Positions 46,851-60,563 of a stretch of DNA of 64,000 nt are shown here, in pieces; the stretch's first letter is position 1; each line of letters opens with the position of its first letter. The position numbers were made by a program, and so were the translations under genes. The notes under the pieces were generated by a model. That model was not told where the DNA came from. It searched no databases and worked only from the letters and a program-made list of their open reading frames with translations. This DNA is from Embiotoca jacksoni (lineage: Eukaryota > Chordata > Actinopteri > Embiotocidae), in contig JAKOON010000042.1 in NCBI GenBank assembly GCA_022577435.1, forward strand, positions 2,794,983 through 2,858,982, given 5' to 3'.

Positions 46851-47706
46851 CCCTTCAATCCAACAGATTCGCTGTATCTCTTATCCAGTCCTGTGTTTTT
46901 TTTTCCGCTTTACCCTTCACTCTGCATCACACAATGCCACCCGACGGCACCTTCACAAAACGTGACCGCAAACATCGGGTGTGATGTCGCCGCCTCATCG
47001 CTCCAAATTCAGTAACGATACAGAATCCATTACGGGTTTTGTTTTTTTCTAACATTTATTTACCAACGCATGTGTGCAAGTCTGAGCTGTTTGCACTGCA
47101 TACAATGAGTGTTTAAGCAACAAAAAAAAAAAAACAGGAGAGATTGCGGTTACCATAGCAACCGTTTCCAAATTTCAAAGCTTCACAGGAAGTGCTGTTT
47201 AACCAGCGTCTGTCTACCGCGAAGAAGACGCCGATATTCCCTCATGCATGTGAGAATCAACACGTCGAAAATAAAATGTGCACGTTCAGCTTTTTCTGCT
47301 TAGACTAGCTTTTTTCATCGAAACTGCGATAGATGGAGCACCTACATTATTTAGTTTACGTCTCTTAAAAAAAAAAGTGAATTATGAAGGTGTACTTTAG
47401 TAAGTCAAGCACACATTTTAAAATGATAACATGTCACGTGCATTAGTTTAATTATCATTAACCATGATATTTAACCACCACTGTTGTCTGCATGGTAACC
47501 AACGCTGTTTAATCACCGACCGACGGTGTAACTGCAGTAGGTGCACGTTCTTGTCTAACTTTGTGTCTTTTACACTCTTCAGTTCATCCATGTGGCACAA
47601 TCTTACACGTGTAACGTTGTAGTTAAATGGCGAATGAGGTGAAATAGATTTGTTCCATGTAACAACATGTAAACCTAAGTGTTTGTCCTGGATTATTTTC
47701 CTTTTC

Positions 47707-47712
47707 AATAAA
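47707..47712 (+). terminator. Candidate poly(A) signal of the recoverin-like gene
   Basis: AATAAA about 860 nt after the stop codon, within AT-rich sequence. Another AATAAA-like motif near 47268-47274 could give a shorter 3' UTR. Confidence 0.4.
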
Positions 47713-50700
47713 TCAAAAACAATGAAATTGTAATAAAAAAATGAAGTTGTCAGAAGAGGTTTTTTAATTTCAAGAGTGATGGAAATTGCAACTGGAAATG
47801 GGGTTCAGTAACATTTTATATAAATCCAAATCCAATTTCAAGATGTACGACTCAAATCCGAATCTTGTTAGATAATTTGCTTGGACCAGAATAGAAACAT
47901 TTATTAATTAAGAGAGGATTTGCCGGACGTGAAGCATCACTAATCCAGTTATTTACCAACTCAAAACCGGATAGGTTTTAATTGTTAATTGTTAGCAATC
48001 AATTAATAGTTTTTTGAGACATTTTAGAGAAATTAGATTTGAAAAATGTACACGATAATTAATTTCAACACAAAGGAAATTCCCAGTATAATACTGCGGT
48101 GGCAGCAACTGTTTTGTCTGTTGTCTGAATATGTTGACCTTCAGACTATTAAAAAAACTCCCCACTTATTAATAAAGTCTAAATCTAATTTGAATTTTTT
48201 TTTTTTTTTTTTTTTTGGTAAACAACCCTGATTGTGGGATCAAGAGTGAAAAGCGTGAACATACTGTACATGATTATATGGGTAAAGAACTGAAATTATT
48301 ATTTAACATGTTTAAATTCTCCTTCTTCAATATATGAAGTTCTTAAAAAAAAAAAAAAAATTCGGGTTTTGTTCCTAGAAATAAAAACCAAACCAAATCT
48401 GCCGATGTTCTATTTAACAATGACCGCCAGCTTGAGTTACACAACACAAGCACAGATAATTGTCTCTTTAAAATATCCTTTCGTAATAAGAAAGACCTGG
48501 TTTACTTTCTCGTTCCACTTTCTGAGAGACATCTGCTTTGTTTTTTCTTGAGCACACATGCTGCGTGTTTCATTGTGAAGTCAAAAGGAGTTTCAAGGCT
48601 GAGAGGAAATTTATTTAATAAAATAAAATATTCACCTCTGAAGAAAACGGCACTTGTCAAAGATATTGCGGAGGCTTTCATGAACACAGTGTGTTGCAGT
48701 AAATTTATTATAGTTTTAGCAAGTAAATTAAATATAAATGAAGAGAAGATGTGAATCAGAAGCTAACATTTAACAAATCTATTATAACATGTAAAATACG
48801 CTGTTAAAAACGTTGCACCGGCCTGTTTATGATTAAGAAATGAATTTAACCCTTCACCTTCCACATGGTTGTATAATTCAATCTCATGATCTATATTTTT
48901 AATTCCTCTCCACATACAGTTCAGTGAACCGACAGCCCGTCTGTATTATGTCGATCTCTCCCTCTCGCTCTCTTGTTCTCCTGACTGGAGAGATTATTGA
49001 CATAATCTTCTGTCCAGCATTTGAAAGCATCTGTCTTCACATGCAAATCTCTCTGTTGCTGTAATCTTCGAGCCAAAGTCAGTACAATTCGTCTTCTGGG
49101 AACCATGAATACTTGGACATAAAAATTGAATGGCAATATATCCAACATACGTGAGCGTTTCAGTCTCGACCAAAGTGCTTGACCAACAATGGATTCATTA
49201 AGCCGGGCTCAGATAATTCAGCCCGATTTAGTCTTTGCCGACAAATTTCCCGAATGTGAACGTTGGGAACGACAAACCGGTCTTATGAAGTGACGTAACT
49301 GAAGACGGGGACACCACACAGCACCATGATGAAAAGTGCTAACACTGTTGACGTATCCTATGACGTCGACCGTCAGGATGACGGAGTTCCCTTTGTCAAG
49401 TATTTGTAAATGTGGCTGTTCGGACAAAGCGGCGACCGACAGTGACGTCACCCGTTGGTTTCCGAACGGCCGATATGAGTTCGGAATTTTGAACCCGGTT
49501 TCAATATGTGACCATATTTGGGTGAGATGGGGGAGGAGCCAGTGCTGGATCTGAATTGAAAACCTGACCATACTATGTCCCGCCCACCGATAGCTATAAC
49601 CTGAATGCACCAAAAGCCTGTCAATGGCATAGACACGCCCCCAAAAAAACGTCTTGTCGAACCTTATTTTCTAATGAATGAGGGGTTATTTCCAGAAAAC
49701 TAATAAGAAGGAGTGACTTTAGCTAACAACACCGAGATAACTGATGGACACATTTTATTCACTTTGGATTTGATGACAGAAGTTGAATGGGAGTCTATGG
49801 AGCCGGAGGCTTTTCGGAGCCGACCTCTAGTGGCACTGGGTGGTATTGCAGCTTGAGGCACTTCCTGATTTTTTTAGACCCGGAAGCTGCATCCACTCTT
49901 ATATACATTCAATGGTTTGGAAAAAAAAATGCCTCTGCAGCCATGATTGACAGCTTCTTGAGCCCTCCTCCCTGACGACGTGCATGAAGGCGAATAATGA
50001 ACGGTCCAGGTCGTACTTGTAGTGTTGCCACTCTCCCGATGAAGACACGGCAAGAATTATTGTAGTTACTATCGTGAAAAAAACAAATATATCGTATTAT
50101 TATTATTATATATCGGAACAGGAAGAAACATCTGACAGAACCAGAGTCATACATATGCAGCCATGTGGTTCGACTGGGCTTCTGTTTAGGGTTTCCTTCG
50201 ACCTGGCCTGGCTTCCCCGGCACCTCCGGAAACCTATCGGGACAGATTACAAGGTCCTACTTAGGTATGTAGGTCCTGATTAGCTAAAATGTATAAAGGT
50301 GATAATGTGTGACGATTGCAGGCACTCTGTATTAATAGGACATGCAACAAATGTGGTTTGTGTTTATTTATCACCTTACTGAAGTGTAGGGGTTCATCAC
50401 ATGCACAGAGTAAAAACAACAAAAAAATGATATTATGCAAATAAGAACATTTTCATATGTTTTTACAACTTTTGAAATGTCTTTTTGAATACAGTCACAT
50501 CCTGTCATACTCCTCATGAGTCATGAAATTACATGCAATCCCTGAAAAAAAAATCCCTGTAAGACTGGATTTACTGGAAAAAACAAAAACAATAACTGAC
50601 ATTTGTTTCTCTATTTCTGGTAATACCGGGCCGTTTTTAGCAAGATAGATGTTGTGAATTAATCTTTGAAATTCAAAAGAAAATTGTCATTGCATAGCAT

Positions 50701-51335
50701 TACAAAACCAAGTTGTTTTATCCCCTGATTGCAGCGTACATACAGCCTGGAACAGCTGGTAGTATATTCATTGTGGTGGTCCTCGATATGTTCCCTTAAA
50801 ATGTCCTGATACAAATATTATCAGGGTTTCCAAAAAAACTATAAAACCATGTCGGCAGAGAAGCAAGTACTCTCTTTTTTTCAATGCTGCTTTTACAAAT
50901 ACTTTCTGAAAACTGTGTTCAATTGTTGTCTTTTAAATCTCCAGCGATCAATCTGTCACTAGTGGTGCTGAACCCACTGAGAACAACAACACCCAACTTT
51001 TTCAGCTCATCGCTTTTGGTTCTTCTGCTGCATACAGACTGGAGAGTTTCAACCGGTCACCAGCCTTCAGTATAAAAATGTAGGTTTTGGGACTTACATT
51101 CATTAAGTGACCAGAAACACGACAGCAGCGGGATGACAATGTTGACGTAGTAGCTTGCCTGGTAAGAGACGCATCGGAGGCTGTGTTTCCGTGAGTTTTT
51201 CTGCCCCCGAGTGGTCACAATTAACGTTGAAACTGCATATATACAAATAAAAACACAACGATTTTTGAATGTGTGTGTGTTCAAGTGTTGTAGTCCCAGT
51301 TTTCTGCACCCCCCCTCCCCCGTCCTCCAAAAGTC
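47713..51335. other. Intergenic stretch between converging rcvrn-like and gsg1l2-like genes
   Basis: No exon was recognised. It holds repeat copy F, poly-T and poly-A runs (48196-48216, 48345-48360), and TGACGT half-CRE sites near 49291, 49350 and 49370. Its right end is presumably the gsg1l2 3' UTR, transcribed leftward. Confidence 0.45.
49430..49890 (+). repeat. Interspersed repeat family copy F (longest)
   Basis: It starts with GTGACGTCACCCGTTGG, followed by ACCATATTTGGGTGAG, GTCCCGCCCACCGATAGC, CACGCCCCCAAAAAAACG and ACTAATAAGAAGGAGTGACT. It continues with TTGAATGGGAGTCTATGG and GGTATTGCAGCTTGAGGCAC, then TAGACCCGGAAG. It gives the best view of both ends of the family. Confidence 0.8.
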
Positions 51336-52272
51336 TTAACAGAGTGAGTCCTCTCTGTCGTCCTGCAGAGCGTAATCTATCTCGTCCATCTCCCGTTCAC
51401 AGTCCTCACATCCTTCAGCGCAGCATCCCTCCACGACCACCACGCCACGAGGGTCCACCAGCCTTCCAACTCCACCACCTCCCATTGCCCCCACTGTTCC
51501 TATACCCATTCCCCCAGCTCCCACTCCCACTCCCATCCCGCCTATCCCGACTCCTCCCATGGCCCCCATTCCTCCTACTCCTCCCATGGCCCCCATTCCT
51601 CCGACTCCTCCCATGGCCCTCATTCCTCCAACTCCTCCCATGGCCCCCATCCCCCTGACTCCTCCCATAGCCGCCATTCCTCCCATTCCAACTCCCCCCA
51701 TCCCGACGCCAACAGTTCCCATGCTTCCGACTCCAATTCCTCCTCCTCCTCCTCCGAGCAGCGCTCCCCCGCACGCCAGCGGCCCGACAGCCGGTCCCAC
51801 TCCCCTGGGCCACAGTGGGTCGACGAGCGCCCCCTGCTGGCCGAGCTGAATCAGCTGGCTGACGGAGTAAACCCCCGCCCCGCCGGCTCGGACCACCTCC
51901 TCGTAGGAGGGGGCGCTGGTGGTGGCTCGAGCCTCATCCAGCTTCACACGGGCCCGATGCTTCATCTCGATGAGGGTCTTGGTGTAGGAGTTGAGTGTGG
52001 CCACCGCGGCCGCCATGCAGCAGCTGAACGAAAGCCACGCCATGCTGGGTGGAGCGAAAGATTTAGGAAAAAACAGGTTTGAACTTCGTTGTCGGACAAC
52101 CGGCCAAAAGAATTTGTTGGTTAAAGGTCGTGTCGAACCAGAAAGGGGTTCAGTTACGTTCTTGTACATGTTCACGCAGTATAGCTGGTTGCCGTAGCAA
52201 CTACTTGGATGGCTAATTTCCTGGCAAACATCTGGGAAAATGCCAGTCAGTCCCAACCGGGGTCACACAGCT

Positions 52273-52306
<34 letters not shown>

Positions 52307-54570
52307 TTGTACCATTGACTCCTGTCTCATAATATTGTAGAGCAGTCTATAGCAGTCATGTGACACATTTCACAAAATTTGCCATTTTAAATGCCTAACT
52401 TGAAATTTTATTTGAACTTTTTGGTTTCATACGGGATAATTGCTTTGGTTTGTTCGAACTAAAACTCACGTGAAGGACCATCCGTAGTCCCAAGTCTGTG
52501 GCCTCCAGTCTTTAGGTCCGATGCTCACGGTCATCTGAAACACCGTGGTGTACATCATGTGAGCGACCATCCCCATCAAACCTGGCCGAAGGAAAGACAG
52601 AGAGAGAGTTAAAACAATAAAAGAGAGCTCAGGTCTTCTATTTTGGAGATAAATTATCGGAATGAGTTTCTCTCTTTAGATAATCGTGTTTAATGGACAT
52701 TTAGGGGGTTTTCGAAGTAAATCTCAGCATTACCCGAGAGGACGGTGCACATGGCGGCGAAGGCGTTGATCTTGAGGGCGTTCATCTCCCTCTTGGCACA
52801 GAGGCACAGCGCTTCCACGCACATGAGCAGGAAGCCCATGGCCAGGAGGCCGATGTACATGAACTCACTGATGACGGACAGCCAGAGCACACCTTGGAGG
52901 CGAAGACGTGCATTTCGTTTGATTAAAAAACAAAAAACAAAAAATGTCAGGTTTTATTTTGTACATTGTGCGTCTTGCGAAGTGAAGAACTGGTGCGGCG
53001 CCAAACCTTGCGTCTCTCCCGGTGTCAGCTCAATGAAGCTGCGACACTTCTCTTCCTGGTCTTCACCTGACAACGAGACAATCCCAACAGAAACACGAGT
53101 CAGCGGGTTCTTGGAGTCGAGACCATCTGTAACGTTTTGAATGTCTTTCGAACGGTCAACATCGATTGTTTTTTTTGTTTTTTTTGCTGTAGAAAGACAC
53201 ATGTCATATACACATATATATATATATATAATCTCTGGCCAATGCTAAGAATGTCAACACATTATTAATCCTGGAAACAGAACAGAGATCTGCTTTAAGT
53301 CCACTTGATTTGACCTGCTGACAATCAATCTGTCAAAGTTTTATAGTAGAAGAATACAAGCCGGCGATTACTTTTCGTTTGCAGTATATCAGCCGGATAG
53401 TGATTCACGTATTATGTTTAACCGACACTACAAACAGTTCGCTGGTCAGCTGTTTCTGTAGCAACCCCTGAATTACCCCAACTGCCCTCCCGGTTATCGG
53501 AACAGCTTACGGTGTATATAAAAGGCGTTTTTTTTTTTCTTTTTCTAAATGTAGTACATGTCTTGTTAAATCAGTGAAGATGTTTTCTTAATTCTCTTCC
53601 AATTTAGAGAAAGAACTTAAATTTTGCATGAAGATCTCCACCTGTGGCGATTCAATCATCCATCATCGTCGGTGGAAAGTCCCTGCGGTTTAAAACGATC
53701 TCGCTCCGAGAGCTAACCTTCATTGTGTTTCTCGCAGGACAGCCAGAAGCCGGTGTGAAAGTATCTCAGCATGTACTTGTCCTCGCCCGTCTCCCAGAGG
53801 TAGTGGACGGCGTTTGCCAGCTGCTTCCTCTGTATCCTGGCCAGCTCCTCCTTCTGCAGCGGGGAGAGCGTCACGTTGGGGCTGGGGTTCCTGGGGTCCG
53901 GGCTCGGGGCCTCTGGACGAAAACAAAAAGAAGGCGGGACAGAGAGTGATGAATGTGATGCGAGAGAAAAGGCGACACCAGGGAACAAAAGCACAGGATG
54001 GAGCGATGAGAAAGCGGGTTTGAGAGTCCAGATAACGTAAAGTGTCGAGATTAGCAACAAAACTGAGATTACGGGAATCTCTGCCGGTCAAGTGTGAAAT
54101 GCTGAAACCCCAGAAAAAAAATACCAATGAAATATTATAGATCATCTTCAAAACAGAAGTTGGTGAGCGGCAGTGTATGAACCTAAACTCCATTTCCCAT
54201 TTACTCTGGTTTTATCGTCAGCTGACAATTTGAGTGCCCAAAAAAATGCAAGAAACTGCACAACGTTTCACATTTTACTTCTCAGTAAAGACAACGAATA
54301 TTGCAGCTGTACGGAGTCACATACGCTGCAGGAAACAAGATATTTTTGAAGCCGACAGCGTCCCCGGCCCTCACCTGTGGTGTACGGCTGGCTGTTGTTC
54401 TGCCCGCAGTTCTTCATCTTGACCGGCGACAGGCAGAGCGGCTTCACCACCTTGTGCGTCCCCTCGCACCAGTAGGAGGTGCAGAAGGCCGAGACGGACA
54501 GCGTGAGGGCCAGAGACGTGAGGGACAGGGACAGCAGGGAGCGGTTACGCCGGGACATGTTCTCCAGCAT
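51336..54570 (-). CDS. gsg1l2: GSG1L2-type claudin-family four-helix membrane protein, 6 coding exons
   Basis: Coding exons in transcript order: 54375-54570, 53718-53912, 53007-53066, 52734-52892, 52470-52581, 51336-52044. They total 1431 nt (476 residues), all in phase. I chose MLENMSRRNRS as start; an in-frame Met four codons later is possible. TM1 is about residues 11-33, followed by SYWCEGTHKVVKPLC. The extracellular loop has HYLWETGEDKYMLRYFHTGF and EKCRSFIELTPGE. TM2 (VLWLSVISEFMYIGLLAMGF), TM3 (NAFAAMCTVLSGLMGMVAHM) and TM4 (WSFTMAWLSFSCCMAAAVAT) follow. This matches the GSG1/GSG1L family; GSG1L is an AMPA-receptor auxiliary subunit, while GSG1L2 function is poorly known. Proximity to the recoverin-like gene supports gsg1l2. 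The tail after SYTKTLIEMKHRAR is unusually long and Gly/Met-rich. Confidence 0.88.
51436..51740 (-). repeat. Coding tandem repeat in the gsg1l2 tail
   Basis: Within the last exon, units of about 24-27 nt encode GGVGGMGAM-like words repeated several times, followed by IGGMGVGVGAGGMGIG. The frame stays open across all units and the downstream coding end (DEIDYALQDDREDSLC) is intact. This suggests the repeat is translated. Confidence 0.8.
52274..52302. repeat. (TA)n microsatellite
   Basis: TA run in the last gsg1l2 intron; a similar one is at about 53213-53231. Confidence 0.9.
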
Positions 54571-57500
54571 GTTTAACGTCTCGACTCGACGACTCAAAGG
54601 AGAAACGAGGGCGGTCGATGTTTTTTGTGTGTTTTTTTTGGCGAGCGTGCTTCGGCCCACGACTTCGAGACTGATCCCGGTTCAACAAATGGCCGCGAGG
54701 GGCCCGAGAGGTTCTGCTGACCAACCGGGACGGGGATCAGAAGATCGAGGGGCTTTTCCGTGACAATACGGCGAGCAGTTGTTGGGGTGATTGAGTTTGG
54801 CTCATGGACGATGGTCGAAAACAGAGAGAAAGTGAGGGAGGGAGGGAGGGAGGGAGGGAGGGAGGGGGGTGGGGGGGATTAGCGATGTTTGCGAAGTGGA
54901 ACGGAGGTCAGAGGGGAAGATGAAAGGTCGGGTGGAGAGATGGGCGGAGGGCGGGGTCAGAGGACGGCGCGGTGGAGAAAGGATGAAGCGCTCGGATTTA
55001 ATCACGTCCAGCGAGAAAGAGGGAAAAAGAGACAGATGTGCGGGCCAGAGGTTGCAGGAGGAACTCCGGCTCTTCCTCCCGCCGCCGTTTCAGTCAAAGA
55101 TCATCGGCATGACGAGGGAGAGCGAGCTCCTGGGCGTGACGAGGCGTTTGACTCGACACGTCTTTACCCCATGTCTCCGCTCGCGTCTCATAACTGTCTC
55201 CGTGTCCCCGACGGATGAAGATAAATATCTAAATCTTAAACCCGCGGCTTTTGCGACTAATCAGCGGCGCTCTCAGAGCACATCCCGTTCCAGAACCTGT
55301 TCCTCCACCTCATCGGGGAGGGATTGAGCTCGAAGGAGTGATTAGTCGAGTATCTCACGGCCTACCTCCGGGTTTGGTAATCTGTGTTAATCTTGCCGGG
55401 GTTAGGTGGATGAGCTTTAAACCCAGTGACTCTCTTGTGGTGTTTGTCTGGACGAGCACCTAAGAGGGACAAAAAAAAACAAAAAACAGGAGACAGAGGC
55501 AAACATCTGGATTAAGAGTCATCAGAAAAGGTTGAGCCACAAGTATTAATATATTGCACTAAATTCCTGCCAGGTGTTATTTGTCATTATTGTTTTTTCG
55601 TTGTTTGTACTCCGTACGATTTTAAAACTTTGGCGGAAGCGTTTTGATTTTTCTCAATTTCACGTGCTGTTTCATAATAATAACTCTGTTTCTATTTAAT
55701 TAAGACAATTAAACTTCACTTGTTGCTTTTGGTTAAATAAACAGTGGAGGCCTCCCTTTGGATTTAGAATAAGTACCTGCACAGCGAGTATTGATGGATT
55801 TATGATTAATTATGTAATTAAACCTAAAAAAAAACAGCAATTTCAAGTAAACAAAACACTCATGGAGATATTATCTTGGCCTTCCTGCAAACGTTGGTCA
55901 TGACATTGTTCAAGCTCAATATCTGTATTTTAAAATTGAACCACCGAGCCTTTAAAATGCATGTTGCTTATTTTATATTTGAACTCCATTTGTGTTTAAT
56001 TTTATGCATTTGATCTGTTTCTTATGCATCTCATTTCTTTTCTATATTTTTAAATGTTCCTTTATATAAAATTTCTAAATTTTCAAAATAATTAAGGCAA
56101 AATTTTGGGTAAAAGTAAAAAAAAAAAAGTGAACTATTTCCAGTCTTCAGTTTCATATAATGTAATATATAATATTCCTCGCTGAGAACTTAAAGCTACC
56201 TGACGTTAGAAATTAAAGGAGAAAACCAAATGTGAGTTTGTTTTAACCACAAACAAAAAAGAGTACATTTAGTCTAATAAATAAATGACCGATTTTTCAG
56301 TTTCAATACATTTTGACACCAAAAATGAATGTTTCTCACTCAGCTGTGAGGTTTTGAAATCATATCAAAAACAAAATATTTATATTAAGTTGCAGCACAT
56401 TTATCTCTGTGGCATCATTCCTGCAATGTGTCAGTTTCAAAGTGCTTTACAGACATGTAACTTAAAAAAGGATCGAAAGTAGAAGAAAGTGGGAACGTAC
56501 AAACTAATGTGGAGCAAATACTGAAATTAAAAAATAAAGATGTTAAAGGAAAATAAAAGTCTGTCAACAGTCCACAGGTGAAATAATATAATAATATAAT
56601 AACGTCTGTGTATATTTAAAAAAAAACATACAATAAGTAAACACGAGTGTTTGGTCTCATACATATTAAATCTGATGATATTGTGATCAATGATGCAGTA
56701 AATTTGTTCCAGTAATGAACACAAAGCAGTTGGAGAGTTTTTTCTCCCAATAAAACCTCTTTTGATCCTTTTAAAGTTTAAAAATCAAAAATCACATCAT
56801 TCTGTTTTCTCTATCAGATTCTTCCGGCTCCCAAAATTCCATCTGATATGTTGATTTCTTTGCCAACTTTGCTTTAATTTTCCATAAAGTTCTGCATGTT
56901 TGAACAACGTTTGGTGGCACAGCATGAGTTTTTTTGGGTTTTTTTTTGTGCACTCCAACAGGTACGAACTCGTAGCATCGTTTTTATTCAAATCACTGCA
57001 GTCATAAACTCATTACGTCACGGCTCGCCGGTTTGATTTAGTCCATCAAATCAGCGCTTGGTGTGAAAATATGATCCATGTTGTCAGTAACGTCCAAAGA
57101 TTAAATGATGAACACAACACACCTGCAGTCAAAGTGGTTTTTAGCGGCTGGTTTTCGCCAAAAATTCAAACAACAAACACAAGAAAATACTGAATGTTAA
57201 ATACTATACAGGAAATCATCGCGACGTTCACAGTGAATAAAAGTTGTGATTTATCGCGCTGCCTTGTAGGAACATACCGCTCTGTGTCATCTCATCATGA
57301 TAAGCTGAAATCTTTCCCTTCATGCTTGTGATTGAAAAAAAAACAACCTGCCGCTCGCCGTTGGCACTTTTGATCAGCTTACGAATCTCACAGCAAAAAA
57401 ATAAAAAATAAAAAAAAAATATCCCCCAAAAAAGAGAGCGCAACTCACCGTGTCTCGCAGGGACCGACTCTTCAAGTGTTTCCTCCACCTTCTCTTCTTT

Positions 57501-60500
57501 GAAACAACGCACTCAGCTTTTTTTTCCCCTTCACCTTCCCTCTCATCACTCCCTCCTCCGTCTTGGGTGAGTTTCCATCAGAAACCCACCCAGATTTCCC
57601 TCTAATCCTCCCAAGTCCATCTGTTACTTTCCCTCCCTATACAGCGCCTCCTCTCTCCTCTCTCCCTCTCTCTCTCTCTCCCTCCATCTCCCCTTCCTTT
57701 TTTCTTCATCTCTCTCCTCTTCTGTCACTCGTAACCTCCGTGACCTCTGCTTCTATAGGGATTAAACCGACAGCATAGTATAGAGCGGCTCGGCTGGAGA
57801 TGAGTGCGATGGTGTTGTAACCTCGTGTTACATACAGCTCCTTAAACTTCAGCCTCTTTGTTAACGCACACACGGGGAAATGACTGGAAAGACGCTGGGA
57901 TTGGAAAAAAAACAAAACGAGGGAAGCTTGTAGCAGAATTAGAAAAAAAACAACAAAAAAAGAATCGACGTAACAGTTGCTCAAGATTTGTGGAAGTCAT
58001 GTAATCGTACAACTCGACCTGTGACATTCAGGGGAGCGTTTAGAAACTGTTTGTTTGTGCTTCTATATCGAGGGCATAAAATGTCCAAAACAAACCACGA
58101 GATTAACAAGAGACGCTTTTTCTGAATCTCCTAAACCGAATCGCACACTAATGCTTTTTACTTGAAGTTCATACTGTAAATACCCTTAAAAAAAGTGTAC
58201 TGTTGCATGTATTATGTATACAATGGGGACATAGCACTTCATCACAGAAATGCACTGTGACCTTTGACCCTCTCGCATTTTACTCCAAACGGCCCGTTTG
58301 GAGTAAAATGAAAAACAGGTCTTCTTGAATCTTCTTTTCTAATGAATGAGGGATTATTTTCAGATGGACCTCCAGAAAACTAATAAGAAGGAGTGACTTT
58401 AGCTAACAACACCGAGATAACTGATGGACACATTTTATTCACTTTGGATTTGATGAGAGAAGTTGAATGGGAGTCTATGGAGCCGGAGGCTTTTTGGAGC
58501 CGACCTCTAGTGGCGCTCGCTGGTATTGCAGCTGAAGACACTTCCACAATGTCTAAAATGACTTCATGTGCTAACAAACTCCGGTTTGTTTACATTTGAA
58601 TATTTCACTCCCATATATTCATGACTTCAGTCTGTTCAAATTGTCACATTTACACAACAAAGAGGACTCGAGTGTGAACGGGTTGTAAACTTTCCTTCCA
58701 AGAGGAAAGAGGAGGAAAATAACAAAGTTACAAAGATCAGGCAGGTGAATACAATAAAAACTAAACACAAGGTGTCGCCAATATTTAAAGAGCTCTCTGT
58801 ATGTTTCTGTTACTGCACTAACATGTCGACGCTGCGACTGCATCCTTTTACTAATCCTGTGACGCCTCGCTGATCAGTCCGATTTAGAGGGATTATACCG
58901 ATTTATAGACACAGAAGTCATAATTAGGAATAAATATAATTATGTTGTGTCAATATATCGGTTAAAAACAAATGTAAACTCAGGATATATTGGCCTTAAA
59001 GGTTTCAATACGTCCCACATTTGTGTTCTTAAACTAAGAATAATGTTTCATATTGTGACACATTTTTTTTTTTTATCACTTAAAAGGTCTTTGATCAGCA
59101 GAGCATGAAAAAAAAAAAAAGTATTTATAGTTGCAATTATTTTGAAACTGTGCCGCTCTAAATAAGAAGGTTTATGTAATCTGTGAATGAAAAGGCAACA
59201 CAAGGACTCGACCGGCCGTCGTGTCCTAATGTTACACACTAACTTGTTGAATCCCCAATCCCCCCCCCCCCCCCCGCCCCGCCCCGCCCCCCCTCTTCCT
59301 TTCTGTTTTTAGACTCTTTAAGCCCCGCCCTCTGAGACTCAGATCTGGCTCAGCTGTCAATCATACTGTTCCTGCTCTTCTCACCAAATTCTGTTCAGTT
59401 AGCATCAGACATTTAAGAGTGGAGGGAGACTGTGATGCACCAATTAGGAAATGTTTCAGTCATATCTCTTGATATATTTGGCTTTTAATATGCAAATTGC
59501 ATCAACTCCATGAAGCGTTTCACACACCGACTGTAATATGTTGCGTGCAAACATGTGTGTTCATGGCCCTCTTGTGGCGGCAGTGAGGAAGTTCGTACTG
59601 GTTGGAAATCAAAGGGAATCTGCAATTTCATAGAACAGAAAATTTAGCAAATCTTGAGAAACAAAAGATGTAAAAATGAGACACAGAAAAAGTCGGCGGT
59701 GAGAACAGTAAGCGTGTCGCTTAGTGTGCCATTTTATTTCTCAAATGTACTGTATACTGTCACAGTTTACAACACAGCGTTAAATTCAAATACACGGCAA
59801 AATAAAGCCATTTCATACAAAAATTAAATCTGAAAAAAATCATAACAGTCGCGCGGACTGGTCGTCATTCTGATCCCTCAAACAACTGACGGACGTCTCT
59901 AAATCCATTTCCCCGCCAACGTACGGGTCCGTGAAACACAAACAAAGCTAACGATTCAAAAACTACGCGACCTCGACTCTGACTGCTTCCAGCGTGGCTT
60001 CGGTTTACTGGTTTTTCTCGAACTCGTAAAGTCACGATTCATCCGGCTGCTGTTCACCTGAATGAAACGGCGGCTCCAACGTGGCTGCATGAAGTAAAAG
60101 TGAAGCCTTTTGTTTCCCTTTCAGTCAAAGTGTGAGTTGAAATATTTTCAGTAATCGCTCGCACAGCGAATAAATGAGGGCAAGCACACACACACGAACG
60201 ACTACAGGAGAGCGATGCGCTCAGACGGCATGCACGAATGGACGAAGGTGAAATGTTCGTGTTCGGTGTTTATTGAAGCTCAACGTCGCCCACGCGATCA
60301 ATACCAGGCGATTACGCTGCGACGAAAGTTGACCTGAATTCATCTTCGTTGGACTCCGAATGCTGCGTCGATAATTTAATCAAGCAATAAATCAATGAAT
60401 AAATAGCTCAATAAATAGTTACTCCTGATTGTAACACTCTGATATACAGTATATTTCAAGGTTTATCTGTAATTACTTCCACTATTTACATCAGCACGAT

Positions 60501-60524
60501 ACATACATATACACATACATATAC

Positions 60525-60563
<39 letters not shown>
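54571..60563. other. Gene-poor interval upstream of gsg1l2
   Basis: The first few hundred bases must hold the gsg1l2 leader and promoter, which I cannot place exactly. A (GGGA)n run lies at 54834-54868 in CpG-containing sequence up to about 55330. The rest is AT-rich with repeat copy G, a CT-rich stretch at about 57630-57720 and a C-run at 59252-59293. No exon of a known family was recognised. Confidence 0.45.
58311..58550 (+). repeat. Interspersed repeat family copy G (3' half)
   Basis: It begins abruptly at AAAAACAGGTCTTCTTGAAT and runs through GGTATTGCAGCTGAAGACAC. It is nearly identical to the matching parts of copies B and D. The 5' half up to the CACGCCCCC block is absent. It lies in the gene-poor stretch right of gsg1l2. 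Confidence 0.85.

Noticed and set aside
51559..51849. Pro/Ile/Thr-rich plus-strand open frame
   Set aside because: It is the antisense of the Gly/Met repeat in the last gsg1l2 exon.
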